Shown here piece by piece: positions 33,628 to 44,700 of a stretch of 64,000 nt of DNA. Position 1 is the stretch's first letter. Each line of letters begins with the position of its first letter. Where the stretch lies: the NCBI GenBank assembly GCA_963556495.2, contig OY747722.1, positions 18,567,501 through 18,631,500 on the forward strand, in the 5' to 3' direction. The stretch comes from Valencia hispanica (taxonomy: Eukaryota > Chordata > Actinopteri > Cyprinodontiformes > Valenciidae). The position numbers and the translations under genes were made by a program. A model generated the notes under the pieces. That model saw nothing but the letters and a program-made list of their open reading frames with translations, was not told the DNA's origin and made no database searches.

Positions 33628-34744
33628 CAACTATTGGAGCAATTAATAGAAAATGGAATAAATAGAAGATAACTGACAATCTCCCTTGACCTGGGGCTTC
33701 ATGCAATATCTCACCTTGTGGGGTTTACATGATCTTGAGAATGGTGAAGAAACAGCCCAGAACTACACTGAGGGAACTGGGCGATGACCTAAAGAGACCT
33801 GGGACCACAGTAACAAAGGTTACTATTAGTTACACACGTCGTCATGGATTAAAATCCTGCAGCACTTGAAAGGTCAGCCTTCTTAAGCAGTACATGTCCT
33901 GGCCCGTCTAAAGATAGCCAGAGACTACTTGGATGAACAAGAGAATTGGGAGAATATAATGTGTTCAGATGCGACCTAAATATAACTCTATGGTATAAAC
34001 TCCACTTGCCGTGTTTGGAGGGGGAAGAATGCTGAGTTGCATCACAAAAACACCATACCCACTGTGAAGCAAAGGAGTGGAAACATTATGCTTTGGGGCT
34101 GCTTTTCTACAAGGGGGACAGGACGACTGATCATAAAGTATTAAGGAAAGGATAAATGAGCCATGTATCGTGAGATTTTGGGCAAAAACCTTCCATCACT
34201 GAGAGCTTAGAATATGAAACGTGGCTGAATCTCCCAGCATGACAATGATCCCAAACACAACTCTTAGGCAACAAAGTAGTGGCTATGTAAAGCATTTCAA
34301 GGTTCTGGAGTAGCCTAGCCAGTCTCCAGACCTCAATCTAGTAGGTAACCTGTGGAGGGAGTTAAAATCCATGTTGCCCAGCAACAGCCCCATAACATTA
34401 CAGCTCTAGAGAATATCTGGATATCTGGAAGAATGGGACCAAATACCTGCTACAGTGTGTGCAAACCTGGTGAAGACACACAAAACCCGTTTGACCTCTG
34501 TCATTGCCAACCAATGTTACATTACAAAGTATTGAGGTGAACTTTTGTCTTTGACCAAATGCTTATTTTATGCACCATTATGCTAATAAATTCTTTAAAA
34601 ATCATAGAATGTCATTTCCTGGATTTTTTTTAGTCTGTCTTTCACAGTTGAAGTTTACCTTTGAAAAAAATTATAGCCCTCATCTTTTTAAGTAGGACAA
34701 CTTGTGCAATCTGTGGCTGCCAAATACTTTGTTGTCCCATTGTA

Positions 34745-35160
34745 TTTGTTTGTGTCTGGATGAGGCTTGCATTCCTTCCTAAAGTTGAACAATATACATC
34801 CATCCTGTTTCGGCACAGGTATTGCCCAAGGTCAAAACTCTGAGCATGTTTATATGATTAGTCGTCGTGTAGCATTTCCAATCATAACGCTAAATTTGAA
34901 CACATTTTTGTAGATCTTTCTGAAGGCAATGATGATAAAAGTAATTGGTTACTTTTTCTTTTGCCTCTGGGCATCTTACAAGAGATGAAGCTTAAAAGTA
35001 ACACAAACATGTTAGAGGAAGGGTACTCTGCATAAATGTTATTGTAAGATAAGCCATAAGCAAGGCCCTGTTGAAAAATACCTATTTCAAATAGCTTTTG
35101 GCATGTTTGGCAGTGAAGTTATATACAACAAATACTGTGCTCGCAGCATTGCGACTTTGG
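34745..35160. other. Intergenic sequence
   Basis: Nothing recognisable. Confidence 0.4.
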
Positions 35161-35162
35161 AG

Positions 35163-35389
35163 CAGTGGTCTCCAACCCTGGTCCTCAAGAGCCACTGTCC
35201 AGGTGGTTTTAGATCCATCCCTGCTCCAACACACCTCAATCAGACGAATAGCTTTTTTCCAGGTCTTTGCCAAACTTGATGACATGCTAAAGAGGTGATT
35301 TTGATCATTTGATTCAGCTGTGTTGGAGCAAGGTTGCATCTACAAGTTGCAGGACAATAGCTCTCAAGGACAAATGTTGCAGTTCCCTG
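35163..35389. mobile_element. hAT-like MITE (227 bp)
   Basis: The left end CAGTGGTCTCCAACCCTGGT with CAAGAGCCACTGTCC and the right end CAATAGCTCTCAAGGACAAA ... GTTCCCTG are inverted relative to each other, as in an abundant fish hAT-type non-autonomous element. An 8-bp target duplication is not clearly preserved. A related element is at 58279-58492. Confidence 0.6.
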
Positions 35390-35814
35390 GATTACAGGAT
35401 ATCAAAGCGGAAGTGTAGCTTTACAGATAAATAGAGCTGGCATATGTTTTTCTGTGTGTGACAAAAGTGGCAAAGATCCCATAGGTCCCACGGACCCAAA
35501 AACTTTAACAATGCTGTGCAAAGTGAGAGTTCATCTATAAATTGACTGAAGATTAAGATAAAGACTGGAGTAGACACTTTTATTGTCTTTTTGAGACTGC
35601 TGCTTTTTACTTTTATTACATTGAAGGGAAAATCCTTGTTTTCTCAGAATATTATTTCAGATTTTTTTTTTTGTCCAGTATGACTTAAAAAGTGAACTAT
35701 TATCGTAACTTGTATATTTTTTAATTTGAGTAATTATTTCTATTAGTTAATTTTTTTATTTTTTTTTATGCCACGGTTTTTTCCCATTATTTATCACCCT
35801 GTGCTCCTACCTTA
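35390..35814. other. AT-rich intergenic sequence
   Basis: T-rich runs at 35661-35673 and 35749-35768; no gene. Confidence 0.45.
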
Positions 35815-36450
35815 GTTCTAGTCCTGGGGTTCTGCTCTCCCTCTGCTAGCCCCGGGAGGGCCCCGCACAGAAGCCCAAGCGTCCTTCATGCTTGGGGAGT
35901 GAGCAGGCCCTGCTTTTCACCTGTAGGGGCGGGGTTTCTATGGCTGGACATAGCGCGTGGAAGGATCACGTTATTTCAGCCAGATACTCCCCAACCCTTC
36001 AGCCGCCCCGGCCGGCCAGGAGGAGGCAGTATATAGCCCCTCACAGCTGCTCAAGAGAACACAGGGAGAACATGCAAACTCCACATAGAAAGGCCCTTTT
36101 GCCAACTCCACCCAGGGTGTGGGTGCCGATGATGCAGGAGAACAAACACACCCTCAGCACCCACAGTGTCATCTTTTTTGAAAATCCCAATATGGTCCCC
36201 CTAACTAAACATTGATTTCACTTGTGGTATTTCCCTTCGGCCTACTGGTGGTGGTCAGAGCGCCCGGTGGCGCCAGTGTCCGGCAGCCTCGCTTCTGTCA
36301 GTGTGCCCCAGGGCAGCTGTGGCTACAATGTAGCTTGCCATCACCAGTGTGTGAATGTGTGCATGAATGACTGAATGTAGTGTGAAGCGCTTTGGGGTCG
36401 TCACGGACTAAATAAAGCGCTATACAAGTACAGGCCATTTACCATTTACC
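35815..36450. repeat. Composite repeat block ending in an ATTTACC tail
   Basis: A GC-rich part (35815-36050: TAGCCCCGGGAGGGCCCCGC, GCCGCCCCGGCCGGCCAGG) is followed by GGGAGAACATGCAAACTCCA (36066), shared with the repeat at 33345-33627. After that comes a 3' end with GTGAAGCGCTTTGGGG, AATAAAGCGCTATACAAGTA and short ATTTACC repeats (36437-36457). The last part resembles RTE-type LINE/SINE tails of fish. At least two repeats are joined; boundaries are approximate. Confidence 0.5.
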
Positions 36451-36759
36451 ATTTATGTTTTCGCTCCTCTTCTAAAAATAAAATTAAGATTGTTTTTCCC
36501 CACATTTAAAAAATAAAATACAACAGTCTCTGTTGCCGTTCTTCTCACCATTCTGTTGAGTTCTTTATCCACCTAAAAAACCATGCTAACTCCCTACTTT
36601 TGCACTAAAGACGATCGCAGCAAGGTACAAAAGCAACATCTTTATTTCAGAAAATTAACATGAAAAAACGTATACAGAGATTGGGGGAAATCATATAAAT
36701 TGCCTTTTTTAGAAATCATTAGTGTGTAGTTGCCAGTGCTGTTTTCTTAAAAAAAAAAT

Positions 36760-36798
<39 letters not shown>

Positions 36799-39296
36799 CA
36801 AAAATAGTCTGTCAAATTACTTCTGCTGTTGAAAATGGAGAAAAGTGCTACTTTTCATATGTGAGAGAATGAGTAAGTGGCTTTCCTTTTAAGGCCTGCA
36901 GGTGACAGGAAATAATGATTCATAATATTGTGAAACTGTGTGCTACAGGACTAAAATATGAAACTTAAGGAGAAAAAAATTAAACTCTGGATAAAAACAA
37001 ACGTCCTATTGAACGTTCACAGATCATATGGCAGAAGAATAGAAGCTAAGAGAAACTCAGACCGGATTCATTTTGGAAGCACAGCAGCAAACCCAACAAC
37101 CCCTGACCCTATAACTACTGCTTGGTGGCTTTTTGAACAACAATGGAAGTGCAAGCAGCGGAGAAGGAAGATTTTGTTCAGTGAGCTGAGAGGCCCAAAG
37201 TGCTCATCATCTCTCCACCAAAAGAGCTTGAAGAGAGAGCGAAATAACATAACACTCTAAAATCTCCCATTATTACAGCTGAGACATCTGCTTGTGTAAT
37301 GAAAGCAACAAACAAACATGCATAATTCAGCCAACCAGGCGCTCCGCATTGAGTGGGAATGAGCAAAAAAAAAAAAAAAAAACGAGTCCAATAATTATTG
37401 CTGTAGAAAAGTGATGAAGTACCGCACTTACACCTAAACGGCCTTATCTGCACTCATTTGTTAGGACCAATTTGGGAGGTGAAAAATTAGTGTGTTTGTG
37501 TTAAGTGTGTGTTTGCACTGTACAAGTACAGCTTCTCAAAATGAGAAGGTGCTTCTGTCATGTGTTTATTACAAAAGCAAACATTACGGCAGCAATAAAA
37601 AGTGTTGCTAAAAATTCGGATGCTAACAGTGGTTAAGAGATATGATATTGTTGAAGCAGAAAATATATCTGCAGACAGGCTACAGAAAAATACAGAGTTT
37701 ACAGCAATGCTCAACCCTTGTTTATGCAAGTTTGGAAGATAAGTGTACATCTGCCTTTAGAAATGCCTTTGTAAACCTTTCCAAACTGATGGATGTCAAT
37801 AGCTTTGTTTAGCTTGAATTTCTTTCTTTTGGGGCATGATGTGTTGTGCTTTTTCAGCTCTGTTGGCATACTTCATATTATCTGATAGGTTCTATTTCAA
37901 TGATTTCTTTGTTTTTCAGGACTAACAGTAATCCGGTCCAAGTGTCAGTAGTAAAACTGAATCTAGTTATTACAGTTAAATCGTTTTTTAAGTTTGGCAA
38001 CTTTTCTACGAGGCCTGATGGGTTTGACTAGCATTTTTCTACTATTAGATACCAATTGGAAAACTAATTTTCAAATCTACTCAGGTTATTTTTGTCAAAA
38101 ATTAAAATTTGTTCAACAATCTGAAACAATTGTGTGACAAAACCAAAAGATATTTGTAAGGTAACACATACTTTTACATGGATCTTTAAATCTTGGATTC
38201 AGAAAAATATTCAGGTTTACTTGAATCCTAGGTCGACTAAGGTGGGCCAGAGGTCTTGTGGCAATCCAAAACTCTGTAACAAGACATTCTGTCTGGTTGT
38301 CAGACAAATAGTCAGATTAGATCCAGTCAAACCTTCTGTTAACGTAGACAGTCAATCAGTCTGCGTGAAAACTAGCCAATCATTCAGCTGTCCATAAATC
38401 AGTCACTGACTTTCAAACTGTCAGCAGACCACTCGCATGTTCAGTCATCCTGTCACAACTGTCATAACATCATCTCAGGGGCCAAAAGGTACTACAGCAA
38501 TTTCTGCCACCACCGAACACATCAACACTCGACTCGGAGGAATGTGTTGAATTTGTCATGTTAGAATATAATGAGAGAGAGAAAAGAAAAGTCACATAAA
38601 AGAGCCAAACAGACAAAAGAAGATGGGTCATAATGTAGGAGTCGAGGCACATCAGTGCGCCAGAAATGAGTAAACAAGTCATTGAAAATGCCCTTATGCT
38701 TAGGGGAAAACGTGAAAAAATGTCAAAGCAAAACTCTTTCAAAAAAGGACATAGACTCAGAAAATAAACCTTGACAAATTCTCCCATTACACAAAAAAAA
38801 ACATGTGCACACATTCGTAAACGTCAGTGTAAATAATAAGATGTGACGGCTGAACAAAAGCCATCCAAGAGCAAAAGTGCCATTTATGACAGAAGTGATT
38901 ATATATACACAAGTGCTTTGCAAGATGTCAGGTGGGCATATTCTCATCCAGAAACAGATGCATGCTGTTAAAAACACACAAGTGGCTGTAGCAGGGAATT
39001 CAAAAGATATATTGACATCTTAAATCCCAGGATAAAAGCCCAATTATTTACTCCATTCAAAACGCTTGAGGCATGCTCAAAAACACAAGTCTACCCTGTT
39101 AGCATCTCATAAGGATGTTATTTAGCCTTTTTTGCACTTTTCAAAGATGGAACAACTGAGATTATGTCCTTTTGAGAGCTTGATAACACTCAAGTTTCTC
39201 CCTTATCCAAACAGATCCAAAAACTCTGGGATTTCCTCATCTCTTTACATTGAACCTGATACTTCCAGCAAATGTTGATTCAGTTGCCTTTAGCAG
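36451..39296. other. Intergenic sequence
   Basis: No gene found. Contains an AT run (36762-36795) and an 18-A run (37365-37382). A weak Tc1-terminus-like stretch near 38120-38175 is not reliable. Confidence 0.45.
36762..36795. repeat. (AT)n microsatellite
   Basis: About 17 alternating AT units following an A-run. Confidence 0.95.
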
Positions 39297-39665
39297 ATTC
39301 TGTGGTGTGTTTATTCATAGACTATGGCTCTATAAAAATATGTTTTTCAGAGGAGGCATTGCTTGGGAAATCATGTTTTTTTTATTTGTCATAAATAGAT
39401 TGCATTACGATTTACAATAACGTGTCCTTGTCCCAGTTTTACTTATAACATTAATATCACATCACCCCATTACCCCATATTACCCCATTCTGTGGTGTGT
39501 TCATTCATAGACTATGGCTCTATAAAAATATGTTTTTCAGAGGAGGTATTAATTGGGAAATCATGTTTTTTTTATTTGTCACAAATAGTTTACATTACGA
39601 TTTACAATAATGTGTCCGTGTCCCAGTTTACTTGTGACATTAAAATCATATTACCACATTGCGTA
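39297..39665. repeat. Tandem duplication, period 190 bp, two units
   Basis: Unit 1 (39297-39486) and unit 2 (39487-39665) share ATTCTGTGGTGTGTT, CATAGACTATGGCTCTATAA, TTTTTCAGAGGAGG and TTACGATTTACAATAA in the same order. They differ by scattered substitutions and small indels. Near the junction a short CCCCATTAC motif is itself repeated. No coding content. Confidence 0.9.
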
Positions 39666-40249
39666 CACTCATTTATGTCTCAAAAACCATTTGTTTATAA
39701 TCTGGGTAGTTGCGCAATATGGAGTTTGTCAATTTTTTCCACAGTCCATATTCCTGTTGATCATAAATGTAAATCAGGAGCTGGTGTTCAGGAAACTCCA
39801 AACACACATGGTACCTGCAACAATCTAGAGAACCCGCATAAATCAACCTCAATCCAGTAAGATACTTATAAGGACAAAAAAAACTGAACTCATATTGTAG
39901 AGCTCTACCGTTATGAAATCATTCCTTTTTATTCACCCTTTGCAATTAATAAGAACAGCTCCTCAACCTTGAGCAGTTAGAAATATTCTACCAATCACAT
40001 GCTTCTGAAGGTAATGACTTAGTTTCAAATATCTGTAATATACCATTGGTAATTTGATATTTTGAATTCTTGTTGGAGTTGTTCAAGGAACTTCATTGTT
40101 GATCCTCTAAAGGGTTGTGCTATGAACAAGGACCCTAAATTTTTCCACTTCTCAAACCCTGCATCTATTGTAGCTGCAATGAAATGTGAGTTTGTAGCAA
40201 ATTTTGTAACTTTCCAGACAAAGTTTAACTTTTGTATTGTTGATCATGT
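39666..40249. other. Intergenic sequence
   Basis: Nothing recognisable; a 71-codon plus frame at 40062-40277 has no domain. Confidence 0.4.
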
Positions 40250-41761
40250 TGTTGTGATTGCATTTCTCATAAGATGAACTGAACAGACTTTTGGATGTCT
40301 GGGAGCTATTTCAAAGATGGACTGAGCAGACCACATTTCCCAGCAATCCTAGCAGTGACCCCCAACACACTCCTATTGGTCCGTGACCACCCACGGTGAC
40401 ATCAGCGATGACATCACGGCCAAAGGGGGCTATAAGAGTAGTCGCGCCCATTTTGAATTGTTCTCCAGCTGGAAGTTCTTGGATGAACTACTGCTGAACA
40501 GAGCACATCTCACCGGTGAAGATTCTCTTTTGTTCTGACCCGCTGGACCGGGGAAGAACTCATTTCAAAGCTTCGAAGTGTGCACCCCGTCTGCGTAACC
40601 AGGGTGCACGACATCAGAACTGTTCCCAGACAGTTCGTTAGACGTCGACCTACAGGCCATCCAGCCTGCCTTTGGGCCAGACGGTCCTTAAAATCCTGTA
40701 CAGGTTTTTTTAATAACTCTTCCTTTTCTTGCCCAACTACGGACACAATTCACTTTCCTCCTAGTGGACTGGACCTCCTTCAAGGCAAAGTAGGACTGAA
40801 CCGGTTCATTTATACTAATAATGTGTCTGGGTGGAGATAAACAGAGAAAATAGAGTTTTAACGAGTTAGATCTCGTTCATTGTTGGTTAAAGTGTTTTTA
40901 AGCGCTGTACCTGTTTGCTCATTTTTGCGTTGTCGCACGTATAAGTCTGAGCTGTGAAATTGCTGTCTTTGAAACTGTCTGTTTTATCCTGAGCAGATCA
41001 TGCCTTTCTTTTTTCCTTCCTCTTGTTTTCCCTCTCTCTCCCTCCCTGATAACTCCATCGGCAGTCGGGTTCGGTCCGGCCTGCGTTAGCTGGTCTTAGC
41101 TGAAAAGTTTAACTCCATTGTCTTTAGTCTGTCGCTAAAGCAGAGGCCTACCACATGGACGCTTCCCCCATGTGCTCCGTTAGCCAAAGCTAGTTTTATG
41201 ATTCTTTCTTGGACTCCATGTGCTCTCCTCCATCTTGGCACAGAGCTGAGATTTATGACTTTGTCTCCTAGGCTATCTGTGATTTGGGCTCCCTGGAGTG
41301 AGGGCCCCTCTCCTTTTCTGACCCGAACCTCAGCTGTCTCACTGATTTCATTTCATTTTAATTGTGTTTAATGTTCACCTATTATTATTGTCTAAGATCT
41401 GTAGTAATTTTTGCATGCTTTAGAATAGATGGGATTTTCTATTTTCTAAATAAAGTCCCCTTAACTTAAAGAGAAGTTGTCTGGGATTACTTGGAGTGAT
41501 GCGTACAATTAATGTCCACAGCGTAAGAACTTATTCCTTCATCTATTGTTTAATTATCTCAGCCTTGTCAGGCTGGTAATCATAAACATAAACTGAGACT
41601 GAACAATTTGGCTATATATATATAAATGTTCCTGGAATCCAACAGGATGGTGCCCCTAAACTTGGTAATTTTTAAATAAAATTATTATTCTTATTAAAAA
41701 TTGCCCTAAGCAATTATTCATAATTATTCATAGCCAAATCCTACCTATCTGCGGCACAACA
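40250..41761 (+). mobile_element. Probable solo LTR of an LTR retroelement (about 1.5 kb)
   Basis: Ends TGTTGTG and CACAACA are a perfect 7-bp inverted pair of the TG...CA type. Inside, in order: an ATTGG (reverse CCAAT) box at 40375-40379, two TGACATCA words (40397-40404 and 40409-40416), TATAAGA at 40431-40437 and AATAAA at 41449-41454 followed by a GT-rich stretch. This promoter-to-polyadenylation layout is that of U3-R-U5. No gag, pol or env frame adjoins it. The flanks ATGT and ATTT match at three of four bases, so a target duplication is only possible. A TGGTGCCCCT word at 41650 could alternatively be a primer-binding site, which would place the LTR end near 41643. Class unknown. Confidence 0.5.
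40371..40437 (+). promoter_or_regulatory. CCAAT - double TGACATCA - TATA promoter
   Basis: ATTGG at 40375, TGACATCA at 40397 and 40409 (12-bp spacing, CRE/AP-1-like) and TATAAGA at 40431 are arranged at normal RNA polymerase II spacing. Transcription would start near 40460 on the plus strand. Factor binding is inferred from motif likeness. Confidence 0.55.
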
Positions 41762-44700
41762 ATTTTTTCATTAGTTTCTTAATGGAGTCATTTTTTTTTT
41801 TTTTTACTATTTGTTGTGAAGAGCAATGTATCTAATGGCATATTTGGGCAGGCCTTTTGCTCCATTTCCACCCATATTATATCTGTATCTTTGGCTGTCC
41901 ATAGGATTGATACTCTACAATATGTTGAGCTCCCCAAAAATACCCTTCCACTGAGAGTCAAGTGTGAAATCTCCCATCTATCTAAATTTCCGTCAACCAA
42001 CTTTCCATAGTTTGCTTTAAATATCTGTGAAGTCTTAGGTGTGAAAATAACCCCCAGTTATCTAAATCCTTTATTGGTCCATTTGAACAAACCAAGGCGT
42101 TTTAAAACTAAGTTATTCATCTGAATGTTTTGCTTTAGTATCTGTTTTATTTATCAGTTAATTGTGCCAGGTCACTATGATTCATGGCATGATTGATGCC
42201 AGCTGTTGAATAGTTACATTTTTAGCCTAACCCCCCCAAAGATGCTGATCCTTAACATGGAAGAAACAGCTAAACATAGGTTCTTAGATGTGTTATTGAT
42301 ATACTTGTAAACGATTTGTTCCTACAGTCTTTCACTAAGTTTTAAGTTTATCATCATGTTAAAGTTTTAAAGACTAATTCCCCCATCACCTTATTCCATA
42401 TCTGCAGAGCTTGCCCAAGGCATCAGTTAACTAATGCTGTTTTGGGTCCTACAACCAGCAGGGGTCTTTAAGAGCACTTGGATTCTCCCACATTAAGCTA
42501 TTCTCAGAACTTTTATTATCTTCTATTGTTTGCACCTATGGACTTTATACGATTTCTAATATATTTTCTAATATTATTTAAGTAATTTAACTATTGTACA
42601 AGTAGTTAACATATAAAGGAAATTCTTCATTGTTTGTAGTTCAATGTTAAAAATTATAATTTAATCATAAAAGTTTAGTATTTTCTACTGCTCCTCTCAC
42701 ATTTTATACACTCTGATAATTAATATCAATACATTTGTTTTTACCAATTTGTTTTAGTTGTTGGTAATCACAATCTGAGTCTGTTGGATACAGAAAGTTA
42801 AAGAAAATAATTTGTCTCAACATTTGCACAATATGCAGACACTTTGTCTGTGATGATGAGGCTTCTGCTCTGTCTGAGACGACAGAGGAGTTTTAACTTT
42901 ATGTTCAACTAAATATTTTTCAACTGGTAGGGGTTCTCATAGATTGTTTATAGAGCATATATTTTTTTCAGCCCAAGATTGCCAGGCAAATAAGTATGTG
43001 GGAGAAAACAAATTAATGATTCATCAGCAAAAACATTACATGAGGTTGAAAAATTGTGCTTCAAATCTTCAGGGTTTTCTTTTTTTCAGGACTTGAAAAA
43101 TCAACATCCTTGTTCCAAAAAAAACAAAAAACAAACCTAAAATGCTTTTATTTCAAGCCTTTTTTGGTAGACACAAAGAATGATATGCAGTTCACTGCTT
43201 TTATGAACTTTTTAGGAATGAGGCTTGACTGATTTTTTTACATTTGCACAAGTAATTACAGAGACATATAATAGTATTTACAAGGTCTAAAATATTCACA
43301 CTGAAAACACATTCTTTCTTTGTAAATACCAGCTCTTGAAGGTTTTATTTTTAGTGCATGTGCTCCTAGATGTGTCTGCAGAAATGCTATAGGGTATCTA
43401 GACTACCACTGTAAATCTATCATGTAATTACTCCACCAATATATTTCCCTAAACATGTAAAATATTGGCTATTAGTTAGATTAGACTTTTAGATTAGAAA
43501 TTAGATTAGCTATTAGACTTTTTTTCTTACATGCAGCACAAAGTTAGGCTTCTGGTGAAGCCACAGAATAAATTCAGGGGATAGAATTGATACTTAGAAG
43601 AGTTTTGCCAGTCTGACAGTTTATCCTCTCGTTTCTTTGCCTATTGATATTATCTTTGCTTCCATCTTTTATTTTTGCACCATCTTTCCTTCCTAGTGTC
43701 TACAGGCTCCCATCATCCACTACTCTCTATCTCTTTCGATCTATCTCCTTTAGCTTTGGCTGCTTCTGTTTGTACTCCTCTCAGATAACCGAACTCTCAG
43801 CGCTAAGGCCTGAGGAGATCAGCATATGGCAAAGCTGTTTCCTCCCAGAGCCTGACATTGATTATTAAAAACACGTCAACTTACACTGACTGTGGACACA
43901 GATCGTTTCTGGTTGAACTTGAATCTCTGCCGGGGGGTGCTGGACAGCATCAACTGTATACCTTTGTCCAGAGATAAGTTGTAAATGAAAAAGCCAGATG
44001 TTTGAGGTATATTTTTGAATCTGGGTGCTCAGTAATACACAGAAAGCAGGCAATACATATTCATTACCAGATCAGGCTGCATAAAGGGATTTTGAACTAC
44101 ATATCTTTCTCGTAATTACGTATGTATCCACTTTGTGCTCCCACAATGAACTGTAACACTTATTCTTCATCATTGTTTAGTCTGAGCATACAGAAGAAAA
44201 ATGACTGAGATTGTTAAAAATAGAAACCAGTTTCTCTGAATCTTTCACTTTATAACATGCTGCTTCATTTAATTCTCCATGAACTGTGCCCTGTTAAAGT
44301 ATTCAAACCTTTAAGTTGCTACCCCTAAATAAAATGTATAGCAACCATGTACCTTTAAAAGTCACCCAATTGGTAATTGGAATCCAGTCACAACTGCACA
44401 GCTACCAAAACATTTACTTTCTTTTGTTTTCCAAAAAGTTATTCATTTTGTTGCTGATTAAAAACAGCCTGAGTCAGAATGAACAATCATTTTTTTCAGG
44501 AAATTTGTTGTCTTATGCCAGTCGCTCTAATTTTGCATCAGACTGTCCCTGCTGTATTTTTCTTCTTTGACCTGTTCCTGCTTAGACTTGAGAGTTTTAC
44601 GTCTTCAAATTCTAAAACGTTCTGAACATTTTATCAAGGTAAGATCTGACAGCAACAAAATTGCATTTCTGTATCTCTGGAAGATGAGATGAAATCTATT

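Larger units (their letters stand above)
31377..34742 (+). mobile_element. Tc1-like transposon, CAGTGGGG family, copy 3, host of two insertions
   Basis: Ends CAGTGGGGCGTAAAAG (after TA at 31375-31376) and ...GTTGTCCCATTG (before TA at 34743-34744), with roughly 190-bp inverted repeats. The family's own sequence is 31377-31582, 33212-33344 and 33628-34742. It retains a helix-turn-helix-side block near 33630-33720, which copy 2 lacks, the region before the first Asp (about 33960), a GCATGACAATGATCCCAAAC block (34237) and the C-terminal TGTCATTGCCAACCAATG block (34499). It is interrupted by another Tc1 (31583-33211) and a SINE-like repeat (33345-33627), and also has many stops. Confidence 0.8.

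Noticed and set aside
38120..38175. Tc1-terminus-like stretch ending GTAACACATACTTTTAC
   Set aside because: No partner end or transposase block; likeness is too short.
41788..42000. Possible L1-type reverse-transcriptase tail on the minus strand
   Set aside because: Only a short stretch (near LTLSGRVFL) is suggestive, and no neighbouring blocks follow in the expected order.
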